From positions 1,493,001 through 1,557,000 of the forward strand of contig NC_135254.1 in assembly GCF_964204865.1 (NCBI RefSeq): a stretch of 64,000 nt of DNA, read 5' to 3'. Below are positions 35,013 to 47,099 of the stretch, one piece after another; positions within the stretch are counted from its first letter, which is position 1; every line of letters starts with the position of its first letter. The notes beneath the pieces are model-generated. The model was not told where the DNA came from and did not search any database. It worked only from the letters and a program-made list of their open reading frames with translations. This DNA comes from Styela clava (Eukaryota > Chordata > Ascidiacea > Stolidobranchia > Styelidae). The translations under genes and the position numbers were made by a program.

Positions 35013-38000
35013 ATGGCAGATTCTCCGATAACAGGAATATGTATTGTAGACAAGAAGATCAACTGCCCTCCTCAGTATACTCTGGTGAGTGATTCCATAT
35101 TTATTTTTTTTTTTAAGGGGGGAGGGGGGTATGATGAGAAGACTGAAATAAAAATACGTACAATTACTATCACTGATTACAAAACGACAAACCTGGTTAA
35201 GATATATTGAGAACTGACTTCATGACAAAATTGAAATTGTAAAGTATTTATGAAAACACGGACTATTCAAACTGTACGAATGCCAGATTGCAAAGTTGCA
35301 CGTATTGTTAGATAATGAACAATTATTGAAGAATAAAAAAAAACGAAAACAGTTTTTATGCATACGGGGGGAAATATTAGTTTGGTCTACCGACATATAG
35401 TTCACGGCCTAAAAACACCCTCAACTGAAACTAATGAAAACTCATCGATTTACTTTTTCTAGATTGATAGAACAGCAGAAGGGGAAGACTCAGATCTTTG
35501 GAAAGATGGGTTTTTCAAATCCAAAGTTACAAGATATATTTGCTATTCGACTAACATAACTGCTGGTCAAGTTAGTATTTTTTATGTTACGGATGCCTTT
35601 TCGGTTAAAACAAGGCCATGAACAGTCTGTCTTGAATGCGGAGAAAGTCATTTTGAACATGAAGTCTAGAACAGGGGTGCACAATTCAAATGAGGATACG
35701 TGCCAAATTTCCAAATAATCTTGTCGCGTGCCACGCACAATTGTGGTATTGTAAATTAACTCCCACAGAACAAACAATGTCTTGAAAAACTGCTTATTTT
35801 GATATAAACGTGATATTTTAATGTATATCATAAATAACTTTTTTTACAAAACCGTTCGTGTGCCACGTTTGATCGTATGGCGTGCCAAATTCGGCACACG
35901 TGCCCCCGTGTTGTGCACCACTAGTCTAGAACATGGGTGTGCAACAAGAGTTCCGTTGACTACAACCTGGTATGCCAAGGCCATTTAGTGTGGCGCTAGT
36001 CAACACTCGGATTCAAGTAAAAAATCCTAATGTGACAGTTTATGTTTGAAATAGCGCTTACATGGGTACAAATACACAATGTTTATTGCTCTTGTTACTG
36101 CGTTGAATATTTCATCATTTCGCCCTGTGCCTTCATCACTGTAAGGCTGACAAGATGTTAACTAACTATTCAAGAACTTTTAATTTTAAGTATCCTGCTA
36201 AAATGTTAAATAAATAAAACATTGCAACTTGAAAGGGAATTTTTAATTTGTTGTTTACATGGGGAAACTAAATTTTTTGTATGGCCCAGCTGGATGTTTA
36301 AAGTTGGTTAAAAAAAAAGTGTTGCACACTCCTATTTTGGGAAGAATACATCCTCTGTGCAAAAAGGCCTAGATTACTAGAAGTTTAATACAGTTTTAAG
36401 AAAAATGAACTAACAATTAAGTAATTTTTTGTTTTGTTTTTTAAAGTATCCTCTTTTGTGACTGAGTGAGTGCTTATAACCTCAACTAAGAGCATTTTTC
36501 TCCACTTCTAAGTGATTAAAATAAATGCTATTTCTAAATATCTGACTCATTTAAAATGTGAAAATACTGCCGTGTGGTTTAACCTACTTTATTATATTTT
36601 TCAGTGGAACCACGTTGTCACAAACATAATTCTGATCGGAATAAAAGATCCCGTTCCACAGGTAGGAAGCAATGTTTAGTAGAAGGGTCGATATCTGGAT
36701 GGTCCAAGATTGACAGCTCTGTGAACCACAAAATTACTTTTGCATTGTTCGCGGGGCCACAATAGTGCCAAGAACTTCGCTCGTTTAACTTCGCCAGTTG
36801 CCTCAGCAAATCATAACACTAGTCATTTCAGTGACATTAGTGATGCAACAATATTCAAAAGATTTTTTGGTTAATTTATGACGAAACAACACAAAATGTG
36901 ATTTTTTGATTCCTCGTCGAATGCGACGCGGGCCACATGGGGCCAGCGGGTCTGGGTTTGGACCACCCTGGTCTAGAAACTGGATTCATCCAAATCTTCA
37001 GTCGAGTCCTAGGTCATCTGAGTCAGGGGTCTGGTCACGAGTCATTGGAGTTCCTATTCCAGGGTTATCAAACTCACAGCCCAGGGGCCAATTGTGGCCC
37101 ACAGGTCGATAGTTTGTGGCCCCCGTCTCAGTATGAAAGTTCAATGTTAGTGTGTCCCGGGCCAGAAGTCACGTAGCTCAGTTCGTGTGATTATTACATT
37201 TAATATGAGGTCTCTGATTTTTGACGTCACAATCACTAACGCTTAGATTTATATTGATACATTGTAACCATGTTTCTCATGTCGAGAGACATCACTGTCC
37301 ATAGACAAAATTCTTGTCGAATAGTATAAAGAAACAAAAGATTCGACTTTTTTAAACTAAGCTTTTATTGTGGAAAACTTAATGCTGCCCCAAATTTACC
37401 TCCAGTGGCCTCTAGGTAAATTGAGTTCTTGACCCCGTGTCGAGTCCGAAAGACCTCTCTTGAATATGACCCAATAAAGAATAAATTTAATTTGATATTT
37501 AAAAATATTTTTTCAAAATACATTGAAAACAAAAATTCATTTTTTCAGGGTTTTGTTGCACTGCGAGAAACAACTGACACAAAAGAAAGTGCATTGAAAA
37601 AGCATGTTTTGTGCATAAAACTCATGCCGAAAACGGCCACTGATTCTGCGGTAGTTGATTTCAAGGTTATGAGGTCAGAAAGGTACAAAGCGGAACAATA
37701 TACATGCGTTGGGTGAGTGTACTACGCTGACTAAAATTCAATAACCATTTATTTAATGTTTTATTTTTATGTATAAAAAATTTTGCTCAAAGCAAAGTCT
37801 GTGTGCTCAATAAGAAGTAAAGGAGACTCATTTCTGAGCAAACTTACGGGCACTCACAAAAGAATTGCATGTTAGTAGAACGACAAGCAGTTTGTGTCAA
37901 ATTTTGATCAGGAAAACGACAACTGAAATTCTTGGAAAAAAAATATAAAATAAATAACAAATAAGATCTTTCCATTTTGTCGTAGCTTGAGCCAAGCCTA

Positions 38001-40504
38001 CCTTTATGTTCAATTCTATGATTTGAAACCCTTTTGGGATGACGTTTTATTTTAGCGGTCACAAATGTAGTCTATGGGTAAAAAATTAAGCTCTGGAGCC
38101 ATAGTTCACAAGCCCCGCGTACTACCAACAGAAAAGTAAGCAAAATTTTTTTTAAAACAGGATGAGTGTTTAGAGTCTTTTGCGACACCTTCATAAACTA
38201 CTATGAGTTCATGTTTCCATTTAGTTATTTCATGTTATTGTTCATGGAGCATAAATATCTGAAACTGACTTTCATGATGAATTCATCTGTCTATAAAATT
38301 GAAAAATGTGAAGATAATTTATCAATACCATATATTGTTTTGGCTCTCACAGATGTATTAAATGAAGTAAAAATACTTGAACAATTACTGATTACAACGA
38401 CAAACCTGGTTAAGATATATGGAGAATTGACTTCATAACCAAATTAAAACTGTAAATAGACTTTAGGGACACCCTGTTTTTAAATCTTCTATTTATCAAT
38501 TCTATTCATCTGTGGAAATCAAGAAAGAGAATTTCACCTAAGTTCCATAAAGTCCATGCATCTGAAACAAATAACTGAGAAACTATTTTCACGCCCTACA
38601 TTGAGTGGTACCAGGACAATAGGCTGTAATATGTAGTATTTATCCCAGAGGAGTATATGTGAAGGGACTTTACGGACAGCGTGTACATCGAATCATTCAA
38701 ATCTGTTTTTTTTAACAGAGAAGTAAACGGAATCAACCTGGTTTACAAATTACAACGTTTGCCTCAATCAATCTCAAATCGACCGGCCCCGCCTCTCCCT
38801 GTCGCAGTCGAGAACGTACCCCCTCTTGGCTCCCCCCCTCCGATACCCAGAAGGCCCCCAAGTGTGAAATCTTCGAGTGGAACTGGTTTGAGTACACTTG
38901 AACCATTAGCAGGTTTGTTTATATTATGTTGATTAAATGTTTTGAATGTATGAAGTATGTGTACCAAGATGGCGGACACCGGAATGTAGTATGTGTACCA
39001 GGTTAGGGTTAGGCCAGGGGTCGCGACCCCAAATTGGGTGGAGTGATAAGTAGGTAGGGTCGCAAACAGGTCATGGGGTCGCTGAGGTCTGGTAAAGGAT
39101 GGATGTACAAAACATCTAAGATTTGACAAACTATGTTAAATTTATCAGTTTGTACCATGGCTTACTGTAAAACAGGCCTATAGGCATCGCTCTATGCTTA
39201 TGCTATAGAAAATGTGGGTGGTCATTGTGACATCACTGTTTGGTTTTAGCTTATTTTACTTAATACCATCACATGATCAAACTCATAAGTCCAGTGAAAG
39301 AAGTTTCATGGAAAACAGTATAGTACAATATATTGACCTGGGGTCGCACTGGACACTTGAAAGTTGTCTTTCGGGTCGTCCTGAAAAAAGCTTGGGAACC
39401 CCTGGGTTAGGCCATAATTTTATTCAAATTTTCTTTATTTTAGTTCTATCACGAGTTCAGGGACTAGCCAAGTGACTCCCGTAGTATTTGTGCCTGAGAT
39501 TATGGCCTAACCTGGTACACATACTACGTTCCAGTGTCCGCCATCTTGATTCACATACTTCGGGTGTACCTATAAAACGAATAAGGGCCATTCTTGCTTT
39601 ATTAATTTATTGTTTTCAATTTAACCTGCGTTTGCGTCGACAAAATAAAATCCTCACCACTCTAATAAATCTGCCGTAAAATTTCAGAGTAAAAGTTATT
39701 TCAGCACAATAAAAATTGATTGAACATTCTTTAGATTAATTATCGAGAATGTTTTCATTCAACGGAAACGTCTTGAGAGCAGCGTCGAAAACGTGTGACG
39801 TCACATGAATATCCGATATTCTTATGAACGCTAATTCCGATATTCGAATAACGAGATATTCGAATACTTTATTCGAATTGGCCATCCCTGTCCACTAAGT
39901 AAGTCTTGGGTGTAATTTTTGTGCAATTTTTTTCATATTCAATAAAGCAACTGATTGGACAATGAAACAAAACATGTAGCTGAAAATGTAAAAATATATT
40001 GAATCTAACAACATGCAAAATTTCTGGAATTGTCCTGTAGTGTCACTTGGAATAGCCCATAATTGTCTGGCACCTAATATGAGTCGTACAAATAACTTTT
40101 TCTCAAATTATCAAAACCTATCATAAAATTTATTTTTTTATTTTTTTCACAGCAATTTCAGGCGTTCCCTTCAAACTGCACGATAGACTGATGCAGTCAA
40201 ACTCAGATGCCAATATGCAGGTTGGAAATGATCAAATTTTTTTTTGGTGGTTTTGACCTCAAATAAGGCATTTTACAAGCAGATATACTAGATATGCAGA
40301 GCCAATTTAACAGAGTGAAAACATCGTATCTTTCGAGCTTGATTCCCGCACGGCACTTGAAACCCAAACCTTCAATATGCGAATTTTTAAAAAACCTTAA
40401 TTTTTTCGCAGGATGACCTTCATATAACCTTGAAAACAAAGTCAGAACTGGACGAACTTTTCAACTACGATTTCTCAAGGGAACGTGGCGTTATCGGACG
40501 ATAA
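35013..40504 (+). CDS. MVB12: ESCRT-I subunit MVB12 (MABP + UMA domains)
   Basis: Subunit of ESCRT-I, the endosomal complex that sorts ubiquitinated membrane proteins into multivesicular bodies. Exons 35013-35084, 35463-35570, 36605-36661, 37549-37712, 38719-38912, 40153-40220 and 40412-40504 join in frame to 251 aa. Residues 1 to about 155 form an MABP domain: start PITGICIV, the strongly conserved SDLWKDGFFKSKVTRYICYS, then ILIGIKDPVPQGFVALRETT and KKHVLCIKLMPK. A Pro-rich linker follows (about 170-200, PPLGSPPPIPRRPP), which could bind SH3 domains. The C-terminal UMA domain (about 200-251) reads ISGVPFKLHDRLM, then LDELFNYDFSRERGV. The match is to vertebrate MVB12A and MVB12B; I cannot decide between them and one gene may predate their split. 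Confidence 0.93.
35664..35931. mobile_element. hAT-like MITE in MVB12 intron 2 (element 35672-35923)
   Basis: Ends CAGGGGTGCACAATTC and GTTGTGCACCACTA are inverted. The exact 8-bp duplication GTCTAGAA lies at 35664-35671 and 35924-35931. The body has GTGCCA/TGGCAC arms. Confidence 0.85.
35932..36334. mobile_element. hAT-like relic abutting the previous one
   Basis: Ends CATGGGTGTGCAACAAGAG and GTGTTGCACACTCCTA are inverted and of the same type as 13045-13375 and 50935-51282. It starts directly after the duplication of the neighbouring element. Confidence 0.55.
38950..39570. mobile_element. MITE of the GGGGCTCCCGAAG family, interrupted, MVB12 intron 5
   Basis: The left part has GAAGTATGTGTACCAAGATG and GGTTAGGGTTAGGC; the right part continues with GTTAGGCCATAATTTTATTC and ends CACATACTTCGGGTGTACC. 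The two parts together match uninterrupted copies such as 61892-62127. The insertion is the element at 39015-39404. Confidence 0.75.
39007..39412. mobile_element. hAT-like MITE nested in another MITE (element 39015-39404)
   Basis: Ends CAGGGGTCGCGACCCC and GGGAACCCCTG are inverted. The exact 8-bp duplication GGTTAGGC lies at 39007-39014 and 39405-39412, inside the host MITE. CAGGGGT ends with 8 bp are a textbook hAT pattern. Confidence 0.9.
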
Positions 40505-41194
40505 CATTCTCGGAACTTTACGCCCAACTGAGTTTTATAGTTGTCATGAAAACAGATTTTTCATAATTTAAAATTCTCGCACACAAATTCTATAAATAAT
40601 TTTCAAGTTTTTCTGCAATCTTGTAAATACTGTATTATCAATCCTAATATAATTTCATTCTACCTTCCCCGTAGGGTGTGAAGCCCACCCCAATAACATT
40701 TTAAACACCCTTCTTTTGGGCCGTAATGTCACTCTTAAAATTTCTAACTTTTTGCATGTGGATATCCAGAAAGTGGCATAGATGATTAGTCAAATACATA
40801 AGACATATTTATAAATTACAGATAGTTTTATCGCTAATAACAAAATTTCTAACACCCCCTAAATTTGGAAACACTCCCCTGAAATGAAAGCTGGGGAGAA
40901 TACTGGTTGGGGTGCCCAAATGAATCTAAAATATCAGGGATTCCCCCCCCCCCCCAGGGGATTTCCTAGGGGTACAAATTTGAATGCTGCTTGCTCCTTC
41001 ACTTCTCAGTGAGTGCAAAAACCATACATCTGTATAGTTACAGATGCTCTTGGCATTTTTAGTGGCTCACACTTGTCTGCTACTTCTGAGCGACATAATT
41101 TTGGGCCATTTCTCCTAATTTACTTTTCAATTTCTTATAAACAACCATTTTAAAATGTTTTTGTAATTCACGTCTGAGTCATCACTGCTTCACA

Positions 41195-42150
41195 AACTAG
41201 GCCAGGGTCGTGCAATCTTTAACCCTCTCCATGCGATTTTTTATTAAATAATCGTATTTGCTACGCCGATTTTATGCATTTGTACCCCCACAACTAATCG
41301 ATCGAACGAAAAACTAATGATCCTCTGCTGCCCACTGACGGCTCGTTGAAAAAGCTTATTTAAAGAGCTTGCAATTGGCGAAAAAAAAATTTTTTTTTTA
41401 AAAGTGGTGGTCTGAGTCACAAACTGGATAGAAAAAAGGCATTTTTTTTTCTTGGGAGTTGAAACTTCAAACCGTGATAAAAAATAGAAATATTCGCTTA
41501 ATCCTTTACTGTTACCGCTTCGTGGTTGGCAAACAATAGCATAATATTGCTGTAGCAATTTCGTGATCTAACTCAAAATACTTTGGTAGATGGAAGGGAT
41601 AATATGTCTTCTCCAAAAAACACCAAAATTTGCATAAATTTCAAAAACACTCCCTCGTTCCGCCGCAAATAAAATTCCCGTCGTAAACGAAAGGGAGACC
41701 ACCTTTATTTGACACAGACCTTTTTAGTAGCAGGCCCAGAAAACGAGCCGTAATAATTTAATTCTGTTGACGTAACTCATGGTTGAGTTGACTTGTTGTA
41801 AAATATATATCCCAGTAAACTGCGAACATGAAATGCCTGGTAATATGGCCAGGTTGAAGATAACATTGTTTATTGTATGCTAATTCTATCATACACTTAG
41901 ATAAGCTTCTATTACTTGATTTTATTTTCGAAGTATTCAAAATTTCATATTCAAAAATAATAATTTCGAATGTATTCGAAATAGAACAACCAGCCACAAA
42001 TATTTAGGTTATTGATCGTATGTCATAGGTATAGGCTCAACATTGGGGCATTTCGGGTCAAAATTTGGGCATTGGGCACTTTTCCGCGGGCCACACAATT
42101 TTTTTTTTGGGGGGCACCCGGCCTGCGGGTTGCACACCCCTGAACTAGGA
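41195..42150. mobile_element. hAT-like element (41203-42142) with a piggyBac-like insertion
   Basis: Ends CAGGGTCGTGCAATCTTT and GGTTGCACACCCCTG are inverted; the flanks AACTAGGC and AACTAGGA agree at 7 of 8. Sixteen bases inside the left end, TTAA (41219-41222) is followed by CCCTCTCCATGCG and then some 450 bases that match, in reverse complement, the piggyBac-like element at 43717-44374. The other border of that insertion is not clear. Confidence 0.7.
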
Positions 42151-42861
42151 CATTGCACCTTGATTAAAAAAGTTCATTTCATTCCGCTCTGATCTTCAAT
42201 GCCTATCACCCACCGTACTATGTAACACCTTTTGCTCTCTTTAGCAATTAATAAAGTCAATATATTATCGGGCTTATTTTCCTTGTAATTCAGTGCACTT
42301 ATTCTCTTCCGTGTATTATAATCTAGAATGTATTGCAGCTGGTAATATTACCTTATGATTGTTTCAATAAACTAGCTTTGTCTCATCTTTATGATATCTC
42401 CCACATTTCAAAATCTGTAATCTAGTTGGAAGTAAAAAAACTGAAATCTTACAGAACCTGATAAATCGCCTAAAATTTTGCTATTTCATTTTAATCCATG
42501 GGAACTTGTTTTATGACATCTGATACACTTCATATGCCATTCAGTTCAGCACAAACTTTCTCTACATGTATTTGAGCTTTGATACATCTCTTGCCTAATT
42601 GTGACAAAATAAAGCTACAGGTAGGCTTCGACATATCTGAGGCAAAAATACGGGACTAGACTAGTTTTTGTGAAGAATTAGAGGAATTTTTATCGCTGTC
42701 ATCGGTTTCATCGACTCCAAACATGTAAAGGGGACCTGTGACCAATAGGGCTGTCGCCAAGAATATTTCGAAGCTGGGGTTCTGAATTTTTAATTGCGAA
42801 AATAGAGCGTAACAGCGAGTAGGTCCAACTGGAAAATTTGGGATTTCAGGAGTTTCGGAAG

Positions 42862-43585
42862 GTCTAACTCAGGAGTTCCCAAACTTAATTAACCACGGGC
42901 CAAAATTTGAAGCGGAGGGATGTTGCGGGCCGGAAGAGTGTAGCGCCCGAAAGTGCGTGGCATTTCCAAGCTTTTATGGTTCATAACTAAATTACTGCCC
43001 TATGTAGGATAGGATATACATATTTATCCCGGGGGAGAGGAAAGCCGATAAGACGGCTTATCCATATGGCGAACCACGGCCTCTCGTCCGGTTACCATTC
43101 CAAGTCGAGTATGGGATTAGTTTTACTGTATTGTTTGTTTTCGGAAGCATGGACTCGGTGGTGGAGGAAGCCGTAAACGACCAGCGGTTACGTGAACCAC
43201 CCAACGACAGCGAGGAGTCCAGCAATCCTCTCGCACATAACCATCCCTGCATGGGATTCGAACCTGTGAACCCACGCAGAGTAATTAGAGGTGTGGTGGC
43301 AAGTGTATTCCCAACGCTTAGCCCGTTGAGCCACACCGCCGCGCCGCTATGTAATCATAATACCGGTACGAATAACTGAGATAACGCTTTAATTGAATTG
43401 TTATGATAAAAACATGTGCTTAAAGTGTGATAATGGCATAACACTTCGCGCTATCTAGAATGCAAAAAGGTGAAACAAAATCTGTTGCACTAACATCCAC
43501 ACTACTTCGCTCAAGTTCGGCGGGCCATTTTAAATCGTTATGCGGGCCGGATTTGGCCCGCGGTTTGGGAATGCTTGGTCTAACT
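42862..43585. mobile_element. hAT-like element (42870-43577) carrying a SINE
   Basis: Ends CAGGAGTTCCCAAACTTAA and GTTTGGGAATGCTTG are inverted, with GCGGGCC arms. The exact 8-bp duplication GTCTAACT lies at 42862-42869 and 43578-43585. A complete SINE at 43007-43346 interrupts it. Confidence 0.85.
43007..43346 (-). repeat. tRNA-derived SINE, complete
   Basis: About 340 bp on the minus strand: head GCGGCGCGGCGGTGTGGCTC, box A-like TGGCTCAACGGGCTAAGCG, box B GGTTCGAATCCC, a unique body, and a tail of ATCCT pentamers. The flanking repeat CTATGTA (43000-43006 and 43347-43353) is the target duplication. Open frames on both strands are by-products. Confidence 0.9.
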
Positions 43586-43712
43586 AAGATGTGTTTGGTC
43601 TAACTAAGAAGCTATGAAAAATTGCTACATATACAGAAAATTCCTTTTTTAACACTTTTTGTTTTTCTGTTTTAGTTCCAGACACCGCCATTTGTTGCGT
43701 CATTATCACAGT

Positions 43713-44378
43713 TTAACCCTTTCCGTGCGGTGGGCACGTATACGTACCCACGACAAAAATCGCTAGATTGCGGTGGGTACGTTGATGTACTCCACTGTTT
43801 TATTTAGCAATCGGTCGCAAACTGTTGGTCTAGTTTTACCGGGTTTTAGTTTATTGATAAGAAGTCTTCTTGAGATTAACATAAGCGACGGTAAATCTTG
43901 CTTTTGTTTAGACGAGAATTCTATTTGCGGCGAACAGTGATTTTGGAATTTATGCAAATTTCGGTGTTTTTTGGGTGGTAATAGAAGACATATTCTCCCT
44001 TCCATCTACCAAAGTATTTTGAGTTGGATCACGAAATTGCCATAGCAATATTATGCTATTGTTTGCCAACCACGAAGCGGTAACAGTAAAGGATTTAGCG
44101 AATATTTCTATTTTTTATCACGGTTTGAAGTTTCAACTCCCAAGGAAAAAAAATGCTCTTTTTCTATCCGGTTTGTGACTCAGACCACCACTTTTAAAAA
44201 AACTTTTTTTTTAATCGCCAATTGCAAGCTCTCTAAATAAGCTTTCCAACGAGCCGTCAGTGGGCAGCAGAGGATCATTAGTTAGTCGATCGATTAGTTG
44301 TGGGGGTACAAATGCATAAAATCGGCGTAGCAAATAAGATTATTTAAAAAAAAATAAAAATCGCATGGAAAGGGTTAA
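43713..44378. mobile_element. piggyBac-like MITE (element 43717-44374)
   Basis: TTAA at both borders (43713-43716 and 44375-44378), with ends CCCTTTCCGTGCGGTGGG and CGCATGGAAAGGG in inverted orientation. TTAA plus CCCTTT-type ends fits non-autonomous piggyBac elements. The subterminal part has repeats of GGTGGGCACGTATACGTACC. A large part is repeated in reverse at 41219-41690. Confidence 0.85.
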
Positions 44379-44481
44379 GCACACGTTTATACGTAACAAT
44401 TCAGTCATACCAGTATTTTAATTATATGTATCGATACTGGTTTCGACCCCTAGCGGGCGCTCCTCTCTCCGACCCGTTAAT

Positions 44482-44738
44482 AGGTTAGGATTTACATATT
44501 TATCCCGGGGGAGAGGAAAGCCGATAAGACGGCTTAACCATATGACGAACCACGGTCTCTCGTCCGGTTACCAGTCCAGGTCGGGTATAGAATTAGTTAG
44601 CCAGGTGTTTGTTTCAGAAGCATGGACTTGATGGTGGAGGAAGCCGTAAACCGACCAGAGGTTACGTGAACCACCCTACGGCAGCGAAGAGTCCAGCAAT
44701 CCTCTTGCACATGATCATCCCCGCATGGGATTCGAATA
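44482..44738 (-). repeat. tRNA-derived SINE, 5' truncated
   Basis: On the minus strand the 3' body and the TATCCCGGGGGAGAGGAAAG-side are kept; the copy stops within the box B motif, so the tRNA-like head is missing. Confidence 0.8.
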
Positions 44739-44822
44739 TATATAATATGCTTCTAATTTGGCCCTCTGTCAATCAACTTCGGGAATCACTGGTCTAAACC
44801 TGATAACCTACTATCCCAAATA

Positions 44823-45049
44823 GGTGCTCCCGAAGTATGCGAACCAAGATGGCGGACATCGGAACGTAACAGGTTAGGGTTAGGCGATAATTTTTTTCCA
44901 ATTTTCCTCATTTTAGTCCTATTATCAGTTCGAAGACTAGCCAAGAGCCTCCCGTAGTATTTATACCTAACATTATGGCCTAACTCTAACCTAGTACACA
45001 TATTACATTCCGATGTCCGCCATCTTGGTTCGCATACTTCGGGAGCCCC
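44823..45049. mobile_element. MITE of the GGGGCTCCCGAAG family
   Basis: A 227-bp near-palindrome: ends GGTGCTCCCGAAGTATGCG and CGCATACTTCGGGAGCCCC. The flanks do not match each other, so the original duplication was lost. The sequence is otherwise almost identical to 58888-59114. Confidence 0.85.
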
Positions 45050-45621
45050 GATTCAATAGTCTTGCTGTCCCAAAATACAATCTAGAAATATTTTTGGGTT
45101 GTGCTTCTAATCATTTTTATTAACGCTCGCCTTTCGATCTAATTCACTGATTGTGCGAGGAAGGGGGGAGGGTCCTGGCTACACCCCTGCCTGTATGCAT
45201 GAAGGTGTAGATATGGTAACCTATACCAGTGGACACGATAATGCAACTTTCGAGCCCACAAATACTACTTATAATGGGGAATAGTAACTGAACATAGAAC
45301 GACGAAAAATTTTTTGGCGTGATTATCGGATTTATTGAGTTCAAAAATGTGCATTCCATATCTGTTTACATAAGCTATGACAGATTAACAAGTGATGTCA
45401 GTTTCAAATTGCATTTTCTGAAATTATTCGATTCAAAGTCAAAAAATATTAATGTCCCAGGGGGTATTGAAAAAATAGAACAAATATATAGGCGTGCTGC
45501 CAAATCATCACGTCAACAAGAGCCTCTGTAGCAGTGGCTCATAGTTTGTGATTGCGGAAAACGTTCAATCGTATCGGAGTCCACAAATATTGATCTTCAA
45601 ATGGGGATTCCCCAGGGAGGA

Positions 45622-47099
45622 TTATTCTTTCATTTCTCCTTCTTCGTCGTCTTCTTCTACTCCCCGGATGTAAAGTACATTATTACAACGAATCAATATT
45701 TCTCCGAGATGTCCTGATAAAGCCCCGTCAACATATTCTTCTGTGTTTGCTAGTTGCATGTTCATGTACCTGAAATATTATAATTAAATAATATTAAGAA
45801 ACGAAATATTATGTTTGTCCCGGGGGAGAGGAAGGTCATAAGACACTCCGACCATGCTTTATTGGCAGTGACAAGTGGTTACATAAACAAACTTGGGATA
45901 TTTCAACATTTACGTCATCCAGAAATTACGCAAAAAGCCAACCCGAATTACGAATGATCGTCCAAAACGCGCAGCAATCCCAATATGAGAGAGATCGCTG
46001 TTGTTAGTGAATTCGTTTCGTCGTCGCAGATGCCATTTTGGGCAAACGTAGCTATACTTTGACAGGCTATATGACATGATTGTGACATAATTTTCGGATG
46101 ACGTAGTCAGGTGGGGGTTAGAAAAAATAACAAATGCTGAAATGGATATGTTGTGGACCCCTCAGCACGACGTGTCAACCCATGCAATATCCCTCACTCT
46201 CATTTATTTACATCGGAGTATTGGTGCCCTTCACAGACTTCACTTTTTAGTAAATACTGTTTTTTTGACAAAATGAAAAAGTTGAAAATATATGTAAAGA
46301 TATTACCGCAGGTTATAATGACTGGAATTGGCGACTTTAAATTAAAAAAACAACAATTCAAAACCCCGAAGTTACGGTATGGCAACTAACCCCCAAATGT
46401 ACCCCATTTCATGTTGAAATCATCAAAACGCGGCGCGGCGGTGTGGCTCAACAGGCTAAGCGCTAGGAATACGCTCGCCACCGCACCTCTAATTACTCTG
46501 CGTGGGTTCGCAGGTTCGAATCCCATGCAGGGATGGTTATGTACGAGAGGATTGCTGGACTCCTCGCCGTCGTTGGGTGGTTCACGTAACCGCTGGTCGG
46601 TTACGGCTTCCTCCACCACCAAGTCCATGCTTCCGAAAACAAACAATACAGTAAAATTAATCCCATACCCGACTTGGAATGGTAACCGGACGAGAGGCCG
46701 GGGTTCGTCATATGGATAAGCCGTCTTATCGTCTTTCCTCTCCCCCGGGATAAATATGTAAATCCTATCCTATCCTAAAACAAAGTTAAGTTTTCCCAAA
46801 ATCCGAACAAAGACTTTCATAGGAATCAAATTACACCAGTTTTAAGAACATAACATGTTCCATCCAGTCATTATCAAATTAAAATTTATATTCTCAAGAC
46901 CTTTGGCACCGGTACCGGTACGTAAGTAAACGGTTATCCAACAGGAATAGTTTAAAATCTGAAATAAGAAAATCAATTCTCACCCGTCAACAGACACGAG
47001 ATATCCTTTATATTCCATTCCCCATTTCAGTTTCACGATGACAGGTTTCCCAGTCAATGAATTCAAGAATGGTTTCGGGTTCATAGGAAGCGTAGTCAT
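45622..47099 (-). CDS. SNRPF: Sm protein F (snRNP core)
   Basis: Core component of the heptameric Sm ring on U1, U2, U4 and U5 snRNAs. On the minus strand exon 1 is 47099 to 46984 and exon 2 is 45769 to 45622; joined they give 87 aa (human 86). Start chosen at [20 protein letters not shown], which aligns with the human MSLPLNPKPF start; the frame is open further upstream, but not conserved. Sm motif 1 spans [20 protein letters not shown], and Sm motif 2 is in exon 2 with [14 protein letters not shown]. The C-terminal tail is acidic ([11 protein letters not shown]). The 1214-bp intron holds a full SINE and a partial copy of the 50442-50894 MITE. A possible polyadenylation signal (TTTATT on the + strand) lies at 45331-45336. 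Confidence 0.97.
45890..46140. mobile_element. Partial MITE, 50442-50894 family, in SNRPF intron
   Basis: Blocks CGTCCAAAACGCGCAG, GAGAGATCGCTG and TGACGTAGTCAGGTGGGGGTTAG match the complete copy. Both ends are missing or diverged. A short SINE-tail piece (CCCGGGGGAGAGGAAG) lies just before, at 45818. Confidence 0.65.
46430..46776 (+). repeat. tRNA-derived SINE, complete, in SNRPF intron
   Basis: The best reference copy: head GCGGCGCGGCGGTGTGGCTC, box A-like stretch at about 46440, box B GGTTCGAATCCC at about 46513, body through GGTAACCGGACGAGAGGCC, and tail ATCCTATCCTATCCT. AAAAC lies on both sides as a short possible target duplication. It is antisense to SNRPF. Confidence 0.9.

Noticed and set aside
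34850..39010. TTAGGGTTAGG motifs as interstitial telomere sequence
   Set aside because: They are one and a half units long and are part of the MITE consensus, always in the same context.
43131..43379. Open frames around the box B region of the SINE copies (also near 46386-46719)
   Set aside because: They are repeated translations of the same SINE on both strands and contain no known domain.
46440..46525. Possible tRNA gene
   Set aside because: Box A and box B motifs are present, but the sequence lacks a cloverleaf with matching acceptor stem and continues into the SINE body.
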